Assembly (NCBI GenBank): GCA_030826265.1
Contig: JAPJOH010000014.1
Coordinates: forward strand, 1 to 60,763
Source: Collinsella aerofaciens
Lineage (GTDB): Bacteria; Actinomycetota; Coriobacteriia; Coriobacteriales; Coriobacteriaceae
Direction: 5' to 3'
Length of the DNA: 60,763 nt
The stretch's first letter is position 1, and every line of letters starts with the position of its first letter. Positions 1-9,242 of the stretch are shown here, piece after piece. Both the position numbers and the translations under genes were made by a program. The notes beneath the pieces were generated by a model that had not been told where the DNA came from, ran no database searches, and worked only from the letters and a program-made list of their open reading frames with translations.

Positions 1-171
1 CGTTGGGGCCAGGCCCGATTTTGCCTCTTGACAATGTCCTGCTCATATTAAAAGGGACTGGGTTGTCTAAGTTTGCGCACCAATGCCGGCAAGCGGAGAA
101 GCCGGTATGCACAAGGCGCGGACATGGAACTCGTTGGTGAACAACGAAAGAAAGGTTGGAGGAGATACCAT

Positions 172-1662
172 ATGATGAAGTACCTCCAGAAGCTCGGCAA
201 AGCGCTGATGCTTCCCGTCGCGGCGCTTCCCGTCGCAGGTATTCTTATGGGCGTGGGCTAGCTGCTCGCTCCCGCAGTCATGGGTGCTGCCGGTGACACT
301 ACCGGTTTTGCCTATACCGCCGGCTTCCTGCTCATCAAGGCAGGCGGCGCTCTTATCGATAACATGGCCTGGCTGTTCGCAGTCGGCGCCGCTGTCGGCC
401 TTGCCGACGATCACGATGGCACCGCTGGCCTCGCTGGCCTCGTCGCCTTCCTGATGATCCAGCAGCTTCTGAACCCCGCTGTTGTTGGCACCATTCGTGG
501 TATGGACGCCGATGCTCAGACCGCTTGGCTTGCCACGACCGAGGGCATCGCGTTCTCCAAGATCGCTGGTAACTCCTTCATCGGCATCCTGTCCGCCATC
601 ATCGGTGGCACTTGCTACAACAAGTTCAAGGACACCCGTCTTCCCGACTGGCTGGCCTTCTTCTCCGGCAAGCGTTGCGTCGCCATCATGACCGCCGTCA
701 TCTGCATCGTCGTCTCCGTCGTCCTGCTCTTTGCTTGGCCGCTCATCTTCGGTGCTCTTGTTGCTCTTGGTGAGGGTATCGCCGCCATGGGTGGTATCGG
801 CGCTGGCATCTACGCCTTCCTTAACCGCCTGCTCATCCCGACTGGTCTGCACCACGCACTCAACAACGTGTTCTGGTTCGACACCATCGGCCTGGGCGAT
901 CTGACCCACTTCTGGGCTGGCGAGACCTCCGCTGACGTCAAGTGGAGCCTCGGTATGTACATGTCCGGCTTCTTCCCCTGCATGATGTTCGGTATCCCGG
1001 GCGCTGCCCTGGCTATGGTTCAGACCGCTAAGAACAAGAAGGCTGCTATCGGCCTGGTTGTCTCCGCTGCTATCTGCGCCTTCGTCTGCGGTGTCACCGA
1101 GCCCTTCGAGTTCGGCTTCATGTTCCTGTGCTTCCCGCTCTACGTCGTGTACGCTGCTCTGTACGGCATCTTCACCATCGTCACCTACTATGTTGGTTTC
1201 CGTGCTGGCTTCTGCTTCTCCGCTGGTGCTACCGACCTCCTGTTCTCCTCTAGCCTCCCGGCTGCCGCCAACACCTGGATGATCATCCCGCTGGGCATCG
1301 CTGCCTTCGTGGTCTTCTACCTCGTGTTCCGCTTCGCCATCACCAAGTTCAACCTCATGACCCCTGGTCGCGAGGATGAGGATGTCGAGGAGACCTCCGC
1401 TTCCGCCGCTGCTGGCGACGACAAGTTCGCCGCTCTGGCCGCCGCTGTTCTCGCTGCCGTCGGTGGCAAGGAGAACGTCAAGACCGTTGACTGCTGCGCT
1501 ACTCGCCTGCGCTTCGAGCTCGGCGATTCCGATCTGGTCGACGAGGCTGCCTGCAAGAAGGCTGGCGCTCTGGGTGTCATGAAGATGGACAAGGGTGCTA
1601 CCCAGGTCATCATCGGCACGCAGGTCCAGGCTGTTGCCGAGGAGCTCAAGAAGCTTCTCTAA
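172..1662 (+). pseudogene. nagE: PTS N-acetylglucosamine/glucose EIICB, interrupted by an in-frame TAG
   Basis: Membrane permease that would import and phosphorylate N-acetylglucosamine (or glucose) with phosphate from EIIA. The frame encodes a hydrophobic EIIC domain (to about residue 390; LLIPTGLHHALNN and GVTEPFEF segments as in NagE) and a C-terminal EIIB domain with the phosphocysteine motif DCCATRLRF. No EIIA domain is present. The start at 172 follows GGAGGAG. A TAG at 259-261 breaks the frame at codon 30, inside the first membrane segment (GILMGVG*LLAPAVMG); both sides are otherwise intact and in frame. The next in-frame ATG (280) would remove the amphipathic N terminus and first helix. 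It is probably a nonfunctional allele or a sequence error. A GntR regulator and nagA follow, supporting GlcNAc as substrate. Confidence 0.8.
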
Positions 1663-1689
1663 GCCTTAAAGACGTAGCTGTCTTGCAAA

Positions 1690-1722
1690 GGGTCGTCCCG
1701 CTCCGCGGGGGCGGCCCTTTTT
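1690..1722 (+). terminator. Rho-independent terminator after the EIICB gene
   Basis: GC-rich stem (GGGTCGTCCCGC / GCGGGGGCGGCCC arms, loop TCC) followed by TTTTT, 28 bases after the EIICB stop codon. Confidence 0.85.
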
Positions 1723-1851
1723 GCTACCTCAATACTTGATGCAGTGATGTAATTGGTATTACAGTGTGCAGGCTATCAACTGGCAAACATTATTGAAATA
1801 TGCTTGTTGACCTGCTGATATTCCATTAAAACTGCTATAGTACGTGGTGTC

Positions 1852-1863
1852 TGGTTACAACCA
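1852..1863. promoter_or_regulatory. HutC/YvoA-type GntR operator TGGTTACAACCA
   Basis: Perfect palindrome TGGT-N4-ACCA, the form bound by HutC-subfamily regulators of amino-sugar genes (DasR, YvoA/NagR). It lies 32 bases before the gntR start at 1895, so autoregulation is the simple reading. A second site of the same form is at 4895-4906. Confidence 0.6.
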
Positions 1864-1894
1864 ATTTCGAGTCACTTATCCGGCAGGTATCATT

Positions 1895-2626
1895 ATGGCA
1901 ATGGGAGCGCGCAAACAGCCTTTGTACGATCAGCTCGTCGATTTGCTGACCGATAAGATCGATCACGAGCTTCGACCCGGCGACTATTTGCCGTCTGAGC
2001 GTGATCTGTCGGAACGCTACGGGCTCTCGCGCACGACGGTTCGCCTTGCCCTGCAGGAGCTTGAGCGCCTGGGCTTGGTGGTTCGTCAGCGCGGCCGTGG
2101 AACCATGGTGTGCGACCGCTCGCTGCAAACGGCAAACCTCTCGCAAATCTATAGCTTTACCGAGCAGATGAAGGCGATTGGCCGTGTGCCCAAGACGACG
2201 ATTCTTGAGTTTACCGAGGTCGAGGCTGATAAGAATATTGCCGTAGAGATGAACGCGCGTCTGGGCGAGCGTCTGTACAAGATCAAGCGCCTGCGTATTG
2301 CCGATGGTGTGCCGCTGATGATTGAGTGTACATATCTGCCGAGTCGCAAGTTCTTTGCGCTTAAGCGCCCCATGATCGAGAACAAATCGCTGTACGACAT
2401 GATCGAGCAGGACTTTCACGAGAAAGTTCGCGTGGCAGAGGAGGAATTCTACGCGAGTATTGCCCGCCATTCCGACGCTCGTTTGCTCGAGATTGCCGAA
2501 GGCGCACCGGTCCTGGATTTGATTCGTACCACATATGACATGAACAACGAGGTTATCGAGTATACGCGTTCGGTTGCGCGCGCCGACCAGTTTAAATACA
2601 AGGTCTACCACAACCGCGCAGTCTAG
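1895..2626 (+). CDS. GntR-family (HutC subfamily) transcriptional regulator, NagR-like
   Basis: DNA-binding repressor of about 243 residues. The N-terminal winged helix (residues 1-75) contains LPSERDLSERYGLSRTTVR. The C-terminal UTRA ligand-binding domain (about 95-240) senses phosphorylated sugars in this subfamily (GlcNAc-6-P or GlcN-6-P for NagR/DasR). The start at 1895 is chosen because the family's N terminus (KQPLYDQLVDLLTDKI) begins just after it; longer upstream starts would run through the operator. It lies between a GlcNAc-type PTS and nagA, so it probably controls amino-sugar use. It is closely similar over its whole length to the regulator at 10610-11344. Confidence 0.88.
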   Translation: MAMGARKQPLYDQLVDLLTDKIDHELRPGDYLPSERDLSERYGLSRTTVRLALQELERLGLVVRQRGRGTMVCDRSLQTANLSQIYSFTEQMKAIGRVPKTTILEFTEVEADKNIAVEMNARLGERLYKIKRLRIADGVPLMIECTYLPSRKFFALKRPMIENKSLYDMIEQDFHEKVRVAEEEFYASIARHSDARLLEIAEGAPVLDLIRTTYDMNNEVIEYTRSVARADQFKYKVYHNRAV

Positions 2627-2769
2627 AGTTATTGGGTATAAACGGCTTGGCGTGTTTTGCGGCGGGTGCAAAATGTGCCAAGCGGTAGAAGGCAACGAAC
2701 AATCGCTCGAATTAACAATGCAGTGGTTTTTGATCCGCCCTAAAACGCACTGCGGGTACGGGAGCATAG

Positions 2770-3939
2770 ATGAGCACGTATGCTATCAAGGCCGACAAGT
2801 TCTTTTTGCCGGCGGGGCCGCAACTGGGCGGCTACCTCATGGTCGAAGATGGCGTCTTTGGCGCTTGGCAGGCCGATGAGCCCGCTTGCGAGATCAAAGA
2901 TTATTCGGGTACATGGATTGCGCCGGGCATGGTGGACACCCACATTCATGGCTTCTATAACCATGCCACGACCGATAATGATGCCGAGGGTATCAACATC
3001 AGCTCGACCGAGCTCGCTCGTCGTGGTACCACCAGCTGGCTGCCTACGACCTTTACCGACGGCGTGGAGCAGATCAAGGAGGCCTGCGCTGCCATTGCAC
3101 AGGCGGACGAAGAGCGCGGACCTGAGTTCTGCGGTGCTCGTATTCAGGGCATCTACCTGGAGGGTCCGTTCTTTACCATGAAGCATGTGGGTGCCCAGAA
3201 CCCTGCTTATCTGATCGACCCGTCCGAGAAAGTTTTTGACGAGTGGCAGGAGGCTGCCGGCGGTCGTATCGTCAAGAGCGCCATGGCGGCCGAGCGCGAT
3301 GACGCTGCCGCTTACGCTGCGGCTCTGAGCGCAAAGGGCGTCGTGACCTGCATTGGCCACTCCGATGCCACCTATGATGAGTGTGCTGTCGCCATCAATG
3401 CTGGCGCCAGCTGCTTTACGCATACCTACAACGGCCAGCGCGGTCTGCACCATCGCGAGCCCGGTGTTGTGGGCGCTGCTATGACCACGCCCAACACCTA
3501 TGCCGAGATCATTTGCGACGGCAAACACGTGAACCCTGCTGCTATTAAGGCGCTGCTGCAGGCCAAGGGTTGGCAGCACACAGTGCTGATCACCGACTGC
3601 CTGGGTTGCGGCGGCATGCCCGAGGGCAAGTACACCAGCGGTGGCATGGATGTCATTATGAAGGACAACCTTTGCTGGCTTGCCGATGGCTCTGCTATCG
3701 CCGGCTCGGTGCTCACGCTCGCACAGGGCGTCAAGAACATCGTCGACTGGGGTCTTGCGAGCGCCGATATCGCAATTCGCATGGCGACCGAGGTGCCCGC
3801 GCGCTCTGCTCACGTCGAGGATAAATGTGGCAGCATTATGCCTGGCCGCGATGCCGATTTTGTCGTGTTCAATCCCGACCTTACCCTGGTCGAGACGTAT
3901 GTGGGTGGCAACAGCGTCGGTAACGCGTTTACCGAGTAG
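2770..3939 (+). CDS. nagA: N-acetylglucosamine-6-phosphate deacetylase (copy 1)
   Basis: Cytosolic amidohydrolase that removes acetate from GlcNAc-6-P (GalNAc-6-P is possible). The 389-residue protein has the expected metal and substrate motifs in order: DTHIHGF (about residue 58), YLEGPFF (about 128), CIGHSDATYDE (about 196), CFTHTYNGQ and the catalytic-acid region ITDCLGCGG (about 276). It begins at an ATG after a weak GGGAG. The next gene (yhcH-like) starts 32 bases after its stop, probably in one transcript. A nearly identical second copy lies at 12742-13911 and a 3' fragment at 16630, so this gene has been duplicated locally at least twice. Confidence 0.93.
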   Translation: MSTYAIKADKFFLPAGPQLGGYLMVEDGVFGAWQADEPACEIKDYSGTWIAPGMVDTHIHGFYNHATTDNDAEGINISSTELARRGTTSWLPTTFTDGVEQIKEACAAIAQADEERGPEFCGARIQGIYLEGPFFTMKHVGAQNPAYLIDPSEKVFDEWQEAAGGRIVKSAMAAERDDAAAYAAALSAKGVVTCIGHSDATYDECAVAINAGASCFTHTYNGQRGLHHREPGVVGAAMTTPNTYAEIICDGKHVNPAAIKALLQAKGWQHTVLITDCLGCGGMPEGKYTSGGMDVIMKDNLCWLADGSAIAGSVLTLAQGVKNIVDWGLASADIAIRMATEVPARSAHVEDKCGSIMPGRDADFVVFNPDLTLVETYVGGNSVGNAFTE

Positions 3940-3971
3940 CCGCCAAAGAAGCGATCCGAAAGGGGATTTAG

Positions 3972-4445
3972 ATGATTTACGGTGCATTGGGCGATATCGA
4001 GGAGTATCGCGGAATGCTCAAGGGCCTCGACGTGCTGATCGACTGGCTCGAGGAGAACGATCCGGCGAAGCTCGAGGTCGGCAGCCATCCGATTCTGGGC
4101 GACAAGGTCTTTGCGAACGTCATGGCTCCCACGACGCGTCCCGAGGCAGAGGCTCACTACGAGACGCATCAGCGCTATCACGACCTGCAGATCGATGTTG
4201 AGGGTCGCGAGGCCTTTAAGGTCGCCACGGGCAGCCTGACGCTGGTCCAGGAGTTCGACGAGAAGGACGACTACGACCTGGTCGATTCCGACGCCTCGAT
4301 CGCCGGCGATCTGGCCGACGACAAGTTTGCCCTGTTCGTTGCAGGCGAGCCTCACATGCCCACGCTCGAGTTCCCGGGCGACGGCGCGCAGCCGGTCAAG
4401 AAGATCTGCTTTAAGCTGCTTGCAGATGCTTACTGGGAGGAGTAG
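3972..4445 (+). CDS. YhcH/YjgK/YiaL-family protein (sugar anomerase-like)
   Basis: Small cupin-fold protein of 157 residues in the family of YhcH and EbgC. Members act as anomerases or accessory proteins for amino sugars (NanQ on sialic acid) or as the small subunit of Ebg beta-galactosidase. Family features visible are ETHQRYHDLQIDVEG near residue 60, the metal-site-like GEPHMP near residue 130, and the closing KKICFKLL. The RBS is GAAAGGGG. Its position behind nagA suggests a role in preparing an amino sugar for catabolism, but the substrate cannot be told from sequence. A short 3' remnant of a second copy is at 16768-16798. Confidence 0.82.
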   Translation: MIYGALGDIEEYRGMLKGLDVLIDWLEENDPAKLEVGSHPILGDKVFANVMAPTTRPEAEAHYETHQRYHDLQIDVEGREAFKVATGSLTLVQEFDEKDDYDLVDSDASIAGDLADDKFALFVAGEPHMPTLEFPGDGAQPVKKICFKLLADAYWEE

Positions 4446-4505
4446 CGCGCTGCCCGGCTGAGCTGTTCGTGTTGCGAGCGTTATCCCTTGGAGGAGCGCG
4501 CTTGG

Positions 4506-4554
4506 GCCCCGCTGATCGCGGTCCCCTTGGGGATTGCGGTTGGCGGGGCTTTTT
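4506..4554 (+). terminator. Terminator after nagA-yhcH
   Basis: GCCCCGC and GCGGGGC arms enclose an inner TCCCCTTGGGGA hairpin and are followed by TTTTT. It closes the nagA-yhcH transcript. Confidence 0.8.
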
Positions 4555-4618
4555 GTTGAGTAGGGGAGTTGCCGGCGGCGTTGTGCTTGGGTTGGCGCAT
4601 GCGCACTCAAAATCGGCA

Positions 4619-4643
4619 ACAAAAAAGCCGCCCGAAGGCGGCT
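4619..4643 (-). terminator. Terminator of tRNA-Thr (copy 1)
   Basis: On the minus strand GCCGCC-TTCG-GGCGGC is followed by TTTTTT, 12 bases beyond the tRNA CCA end. The same hairpin follows the second tRNA copy at about 16979-17000. Confidence 0.85.
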
Positions 4644-4654
4644 ATCTTGTGCAA

Positions 4655-4730
4655 TGGAGCCAGCGACCGGGCTCGAACCGGTGACCCCCGCTTTACGAGA
4701 GCAGTGCTCTACCAACTGAGCTACGCTGGC
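4655..4730 (-). tRNA. tRNA-Thr (anticodon CGT), copy 1, CCA encoded
   Basis: 76 bases fold as a standard cloverleaf: acceptor GCCAGCG/CGCTGGC, D stem GCTC/GAGC, anticodon stem CTGCT/AGCGG with loop CTCGTAA (anticodon CGT, reads ACG), T stem ACCGG/CCGGT with TTCGAGC, discriminator T and encoded CCA. The second anticodon-stem pair is T-G here but C-G in copy 2. Confidence 0.95.
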
Positions 4731-4769
4731 GGCCATGTGATGGCGCAGCTGAGGCGTCAACGGCTGACT

Positions 4770-4798
4770 CTGATACGGGACATCGCAAATCCGCGCAA
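4770..4798 (-). promoter_or_regulatory. Promoter of tRNA-Thr (copy 1)
   Basis: On the minus strand TTGCGC, 17 bases, then TATCAG, about 40 bases upstream of the tRNA. Copy 2 has the same arrangement with TATCAT, closer to the consensus. Confidence 0.5.
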
Positions 4799-4842
4799 GG
4801 GTTCTGACGGCTTTTCTCACTGAATCCAAAGTAGATAAGCAT

Positions 4843-4906
4843 TTGAAGAAATGCGATTGAAGCATAATGTAACTAGTATGAAATAGTGGATAGCTGGTAC
4901 ATACCA
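4843..4906 (+). promoter_or_regulatory. Promoter and HutC-type operator of the GH35/PTS operon
   Basis: A plausible promoter (TTGAAG, 16 bases, TAATGT at 4865-4870) is followed at 4895-4906 by TGGTACATACCA, a perfect TGGT-N4-ACCA palindrome like the one at 1852. Such a site just past the start point would give repression by the GntR protein encoded at 10610 (or the one at 1895). The 223 bases between it and the next gene hold nothing else I recognise. Confidence 0.6.
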
Positions 4907-5129
4907 CCTTTCAAATATAGAATCGCTAGAAATCTATAGTAAAAAAGTAACTTACCAGCGGGTTTATATTTTGTTCATTAAAGCCGTTCATCGTCATTTG
5001 GCTACCGTTTACGGACCACTTCAGATTCTGACTACATAATTGCGTCAATGCGTCCATAATAGGCAAGGCGTTTAGCTGAGGGTCGGGGAACCGGCATCCG
5101 CGTCGTAGAGCACGAAGATCGGGAGTAGC

Positions 5130-6926
5130 ATGCATTCGTTTAAGATCACCAATCAATTCCTACTCGATGATGAGCCGTTCACCATCTTGTCGGGGGCGAT
5201 TCACTATATGCGTGTTCATCCGAGCGACTGGCACCACTCGCTCTATAACCTTAAGGCTCTTGGGTTTAATACGGTCGAAACGTATGTACCGTGGAATCTT
5301 CATGAGCCAAAGCCTGGCGTCTTCGATTTTTCTGGCTCAATCGATTTGGCGGCATTTCTTGATGAGGCGGCGTCACTCGGTCTGTATGCAATTGTTCGGC
5401 CTTCTCCGTTTATTTGCGCAGAATGGGAATTTGGCGGCATGCCAGCATGGCTGCTGCGCGAACATGATATGAGGCCGCGTAGCAGCGACCCCAAATTTCT
5501 TGCTCACGTTGCGCAGTACTACGACCATCTCATGCCGATACTCGTCTCGCGTCAGATTGACAAGGGCGGAAACATCATCATGATGCAGGTTGAAAACGAG
5601 TATGGATCATATTGCGAGGATAAGGACTATCTTCGTGCGATTCGTCGCCTTATGGTCGAGCGTGGGGTTTCCGTGCCCCTTTGTACTTCCGATGGCCCGT
5701 GGCGTGGGTGCCTTCGTGCCGGTACGCTCATTGACGATGATGTGTTGTGCACCGGCAACTTTGGTTCTCATGCAAAGGAGAACTTTGAGGCTCTTTCTGC
5801 TTTTCACAAGGAGCATGGAAAACAATGGCCTCTTATGTGCATGGAGTTGTGGGACGGCTGGTTCAATCGCTATGGGGAGAACGTCATCAGACGCGATCCC
5901 GAAGATCTTGCCTCTTGCGTTCGCGAGGTGCTCGAGCTTGGAGGATCTTTAAACCTCTACATGTTTCATGGAGGCACCAACTTTGGATTTATGAACGGAT
6001 GTTCTGCACGCCATACGCATGACCTGCACCAGGTGACATCATATGACTACGATGCTCCATTGGACGAACAGGGCAACCCGACCGAGAAATACTTCGCAAT
6101 TCAAAGGACAGTTCACGAGCTGTATCCCGATATCGCGCAAAGCAAGCCGTTAACAAAAAAGGCGTTTTCCATGCCCGATATTTCGGTGAGTGAGCGCGTA
6201 AGTCTCTTTAATGTGCTCGATATTCTTTCGGAGCCGATTGAAGCCCAATATCCTATGCCCATGGAAGAGATGGGTCAGTCGTATGGATATACGTTATATA
6301 CCACGACTGTCGAGCGTGACCGTGCAGATGAAGAGCGTATTCGGGTTATTGACGCCCGCGACCGCGCTCAGGTGTTTGTGAACGGTGACAAGGTGGCGAC
6401 GCAGTATCAGGAGCACATCGGGGAAGATATTCACTGCGTTCTTCCCTGTGAACACAACCGCCTGGATGTTCTGACCGAGGATATGGGTCGCGTCAATTAT
6501 GGTCACAAATTGCTCGCTGATACGCAGCATAAGGGCATTAGGACAGGAGTTTGCGTTGATCTTCACTTTGTTACCGGTTGGGAGATGCGTTGTCTGCCAC
6601 TCGATAACATCGATAATCTTGATTATTCCGCCGGCTGGGTAGAGGGGCAACCTTCCTTTTATCGCGCAAAGTTTGATATATCTGAGCCGGCTGATACCTT
6701 TATCGACACTACGGGTTTTGGAAAGGGTGTGGCATTCGTAAACGGAACGAATGTCGGACGTTTTTGGGATAAGGGTCCCATCATGACGCTCTATGTTCCG
6801 CACGGTTTATTACACCCTGGTACCAATGAACTCGTTATGTTCGAAACAGAGGGCGTGTATGATGCGAAAATCTCCCTTCGCTCTAAGCCCGTTATCCGTA
6901 CACTTGAACAAGAAGGAGTTGAGTAG
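5130..6926 (+). CDS. bgaC: GH35 beta-galactosidase (BgaC-like, intracellular)
   Basis: Glycoside hydrolase family 35 enzyme of 598 residues that removes terminal beta-galactose, in the BgaC group preferring Gal-beta-1,3-GlcNAc ends. The (beta/alpha)8 domain starts at residue 1 (SGAIHYMRVHPSDW, NTVETYVPWNLHEP). The acid/base glutamate lies in QVENEYGSYCE (about residue 157) and the nucleophile in CMELWDGWFNRYGE (about 236). C-terminal beta domains follow from about 330 to the end. There is no signal peptide, so the substrate must be imported, which fits the PTS genes starting 3 bases after its stop. Gene order (GH35, IIB, IIC, IID, IIA, agaS) matches the pneumococcal bgaC operon, where the substrate is a Gal-beta-1,3-HexNAc. 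Confidence 0.9.
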   Translation: MHSFKITNQFLLDDEPFTILSGAIHYMRVHPSDWHHSLYNLKALGFNTVETYVPWNLHEPKPGVFDFSGSIDLAAFLDEAASLGLYAIVRPSPFICAEWEFGGMPAWLLREHDMRPRSSDPKFLAHVAQYYDHLMPILVSRQIDKGGNIIMMQVENEYGSYCEDKDYLRAIRRLMVERGVSVPLCTSDGPWRGCLRAGTLIDDDVLCTGNFGSHAKENFEALSAFHKEHGKQWPLMCMELWDGWFNRYGENVIRRDPEDLASCVREVLELGGSLNLYMFHGGTNFGFMNGCSARHTHDLHQVTSYDYDAPLDEQGNPTEKYFAIQRTVHELYPDIAQSKPLTKKAFSMPDISVSERVSLFNVLDILSEPIEAQYPMPMEEMGQSYGYTLYTTTVERDRADEERIRVIDARDRAQVFVNGDKVATQYQEHIGEDIHCVLPCEHNRLDVLTEDMGRVNYGHKLLADTQHKGIRTGVCVDLHFVTGWEMRCLPLDNIDNLDYSAGWVEGQPSFYRAKFDISEPADTFIDTTGFGKGVAFVNGTNVGRFWDKGPIMTLYVPHGLLHPGTNELVMFETEGVYDAKISLRSKPVIRTLEQEGVE

Positions 6927-6928
6927 AA

Positions 6929-7393
6929 ATGATTGTAGGCGCACGAATCGACTTTCGCTTGATTCACGGACAGGTGGCAAACCTCTGGTCTAACGCCCGT
7001 CAGGTAAGCCGCTTCATGGTAGTTGACGACGAGGTATCGCAAGATGCTACCCAAAAGCAGGTTCTTCGCATGGCTTGCCCGGCAACTGTGAAGTTGTCCG
7101 TGCTTCCTGTCGACAAGGCCGCTGCCAACATCACTGCTGGCAAATATGATGCGCAACGTCTCTTCATTGTTGCGAAAAAGCCTGAGGTCTACGTTCGACT
7201 TTTGGAACAAGGTGTTAAGCTTGAGCAGCTCATCGTCGGTAATATGACGACAATGGAGCCGGTCAAGAAGCTGAATCGCAACATTAGTTGCGACCAGGGG
7301 GACCTTGACGCATTTGCCAAACTCAAGGCCGATAATCTTCCTATTGTCATTCAGCTGACGCCGCAGGATAACCCAGAGGCTCTCACGCTCTAG
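6929..7393 (+). CDS. agaB: PTS mannose/sorbose-family EIIB
   Basis: Cytosolic phosphocarrier of 154 residues that passes phosphate from EIIA to the incoming sugar. The phospho-histidine lies in RIDFRLIHGQVANLW near residue 15, close to the family form RIDDRLIHGQ. GNMTTMEPVKKL is the usual mid-protein stretch. It starts 2 bases after the GH35 stop with AGAAGGAGTTGAGTAG as ribosome binding region, so it is translated from the same message. The pairing with IIC/IID/IIA, AgaS and NagA suggests N-acetylgalactosamine, galactosamine or a Gal-HexNAc disaccharide as substrate. Confidence 0.92.
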   Translation: MIVGARIDFRLIHGQVANLWSNARQVSRFMVVDDEVSQDATQKQVLRMACPATVKLSVLPVDKAAANITAGKYDAQRLFIVAKKPEVYVRLLEQGVKLEQLIVGNMTTMEPVKKLNRNISCDQGDLDAFAKLKADNLPIVIQLTPQDNPEALTL

Positions 7394-7486
7394 TCGAATT
7401 AACGCTAGGCCGTGAAGGGGGATGCACGGTTTATATAAGCGTATTGGTATTGTAGAAACTGTTACACCTTAAATAAGGAGTTTACC

Positions 7487-8371
7487 ATGATTGCTTGGTG
7501 GCAGATTCTTCTGTTAACCCTGTATGCGGGTTATCAGATTATGGATGAGCTGAACTGGTACACCTGTGCCGGCTCAGCCGTCTTCTCCGGTATGATTACC
7601 GGTTTGATTATGGGCGACCTGCAGACTGGCCTGTTTATCGGCGGCAGCATGCAGCTCACCGTCCTGGGCGTTGGTACCTTTGGCGGCGCCTCTCGTATCG
7701 ATGCCAACTCCGGCACTCTGGTCGCCACTGCCTTTGCCGTGGGTGCGGGCATGAATCCCGAGACGGCTCTTGCCGCCATCGGCGTACCTGTCGCTGCCAT
7801 TCTCGTTTACACCGATATCGCCGGCCGTTTCGCCAACACGTTCTTCGGTCACATGTGCGATGCCGATATCGAGAAGATGAACTGGGGCGCCTACAACGTA
7901 CACTACTTGCTCGGTGCCGTTTCCTGGATGTTGTCCCGCATGATTCCGGTCTTCCTGGCTCTCGCATTTGGCCAGGGCGTGGTCGAGGGCATCACCACCG
8001 CCCTTAACGGCGACTGGAAGTGGCTGGGTGACGGTCTGTCTGTTGCTGGCGGTGCCTTGCCCGCCGTTGGCTTCGCCATTCTGCTCCGTTACCTGCCGGT
8101 CAAAAAGCACGTCGCCTACCTGCTGCTCGGCTTTGTAGTCGCCGCCCTGTTTGGTACGGCCTTCACGAGCATCATGAACCTCAACGCCAACATCGTCGCT
8201 GTGAACGGTGCGCTTGGTAAGGGCGCCGTGGATATGGTCGGTATGTTCAATAACATGTCGATGCTGGCGATCGCTATTATTGGCTTTGCTCTGTCTTTGC
8301 TGTACTACAAGAACAACCAGCGTCCCGTCGCTGCTGCTGGCGCTGCGGAGGGAGACGACGATGAGCTCTAA
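7487..8371 (+). CDS. agaC: PTS mannose/sorbose-family EIIC
   Basis: Integral membrane permease subunit of 294 residues with about seven hydrophobic segments beginning with IAWWQILLLTLYAGYQIMDE, typical of the AgaC/ManY family. The glycine-rich GGSMQLTVLGVGTFGGAS segment near residue 55 is characteristic. It forms the sugar channel with EIID. The start follows AAGGAGTTTACC. The 93-base gap after agaB contains a small CCGTG/CACGG hairpin. Its stop lies inside the start region of agaD, implying translational coupling. Confidence 0.92.
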   Translation: MIAWWQILLLTLYAGYQIMDELNWYTCAGSAVFSGMITGLIMGDLQTGLFIGGSMQLTVLGVGTFGGASRIDANSGTLVATAFAVGAGMNPETALAAIGVPVAAILVYTDIAGRFANTFFGHMCDADIEKMNWGAYNVHYLLGAVSWMLSRMIPVFLALAFGQGVVEGITTALNGDWKWLGDGLSVAGGALPAVGFAILLRYLPVKKHVAYLLLGFVVAALFGTAFTSIMNLNANIVAVNGALGKGAVDMVGMFNNMSMLAIAIIGFALSLLYYKNNQRPVAAAGAAEGDDDEL

Positions 8372-9200
8372 TGAGAAACTCGCCAATGGCACCACTGGCT
8401 ACAAGATTACCAAGGACGACCTTGCGCAGATCAACCGTCGTAACCTGCTTGGTTTCCAGGATGGTTGGAACTACGAGCGCATGCAGCACTCTGGTTATCT
8501 CTGGATTATCCTGCCCACGCTGCGCAAGCTGTACGGTGACGGCACGCCGGAGCTAAAGGAAGCCTGCCGCGCCCAGTGCGCACCGTTCTTCAACACCTCA
8601 AACTTCCTCAACACGATCATCACCGGTATCGATTTGGCGATCGAGGAAGAGGAGGGCATTGAGGGCCTCGAGGCTGTTGCCGGTCTCAAGACTGGTCTCA
8701 TGGGACCGCTGGCTTCCATCGGCGATTCCATCTTCGGTTCGCTGCTCCCGACCATTTTCGGCGCTCTGGCTGCCAATATGGCCATGAACGGCAACCCCTT
8801 GGGTATCTTCATCTGGGTCGTCGTGAACATCCTTGTTGACTGGTTCCGCTGCAAGCAGACCCACATGGCCTATGAGCAGGGTATGAAGCTCGTCACCACC
8901 ATGAGCGATCGCCTGAATGCGTTGACCGACGCGGCCTCCGTAATGGGTGTCTTTATGGTCGGTGCTCTGGTCGCAACCAATGTCGGTATCGTTATTGCGG
9001 CGAAGCCTGTTATCGGCGGCGTTACCGTTGACTTGCAGAACATCTGCAATATGATTTGCCCCAAGCTGGTTCCTGCCGCACTCGTCGGCTTCGTATACTG
9101 GCTCCTCGGTAAGAAGGGCATGACCTCGACGAAGGCCATCTTTATCGTCTTGGTTCTGTCCATTGCCTTGGGTGCATTCGGTATCATTTGCAAGGGCTAA
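8361..9200 (+). CDS. agaD: PTS mannose/sorbose-family EIID
   Basis: Second membrane subunit of the mannose-family permease, 279 residues. Typical sequence includes LTKDDL-like ITKDDLAQINRRNL at the N terminus, NYERMQHSGYLWIILP, the acidic EEEEGIEGLEAVAGLKTGLMGP segment region near 90-115 and GDSIFGSLLPTIFG. C-terminal hydrophobic segments close the protein. The start at 8361 overlaps the last 11 bases of agaC and is preceded by GGAGGGAGA. Starts further upstream would run in a wrong frame through agaC. A terminator-like hairpin follows. Confidence 0.92.
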   Translation: MSSNEKLANGTTGYKITKDDLAQINRRNLLGFQDGWNYERMQHSGYLWIILPTLRKLYGDGTPELKEACRAQCAPFFNTSNFLNTIITGIDLAIEEEEGIEGLEAVAGLKTGLMGPLASIGDSIFGSLLPTIFGALAANMAMNGNPLGIFIWVVVNILVDWFRCKQTHMAYEQGMKLVTTMSDRLNALTDAASVMGVFMVGALVATNVGIVIAAKPVIGGVTVDLQNICNMICPKLVPAALVGFVYWLLGKKGMTSTKAIFIVLVLSIALGAFGIICKG

Positions 9201-9242
9201 ATACCCCATATTGTCACGGCATTTGAGCCTCAATTGAGACGT

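Noticed and set aside
280..1662. Independent EIICB starting at the ATG at 280
   Set aside because: This ATG lies inside the conserved segment after the first helix and has no ribosome site; the true start at 172 has GGAGGAG.
4469..4823. Short plus-strand frames across the tRNA-Thr gene
   Set aside because: They cover the terminator and tRNA and reappear around the second tRNA only because the region is duplicated.
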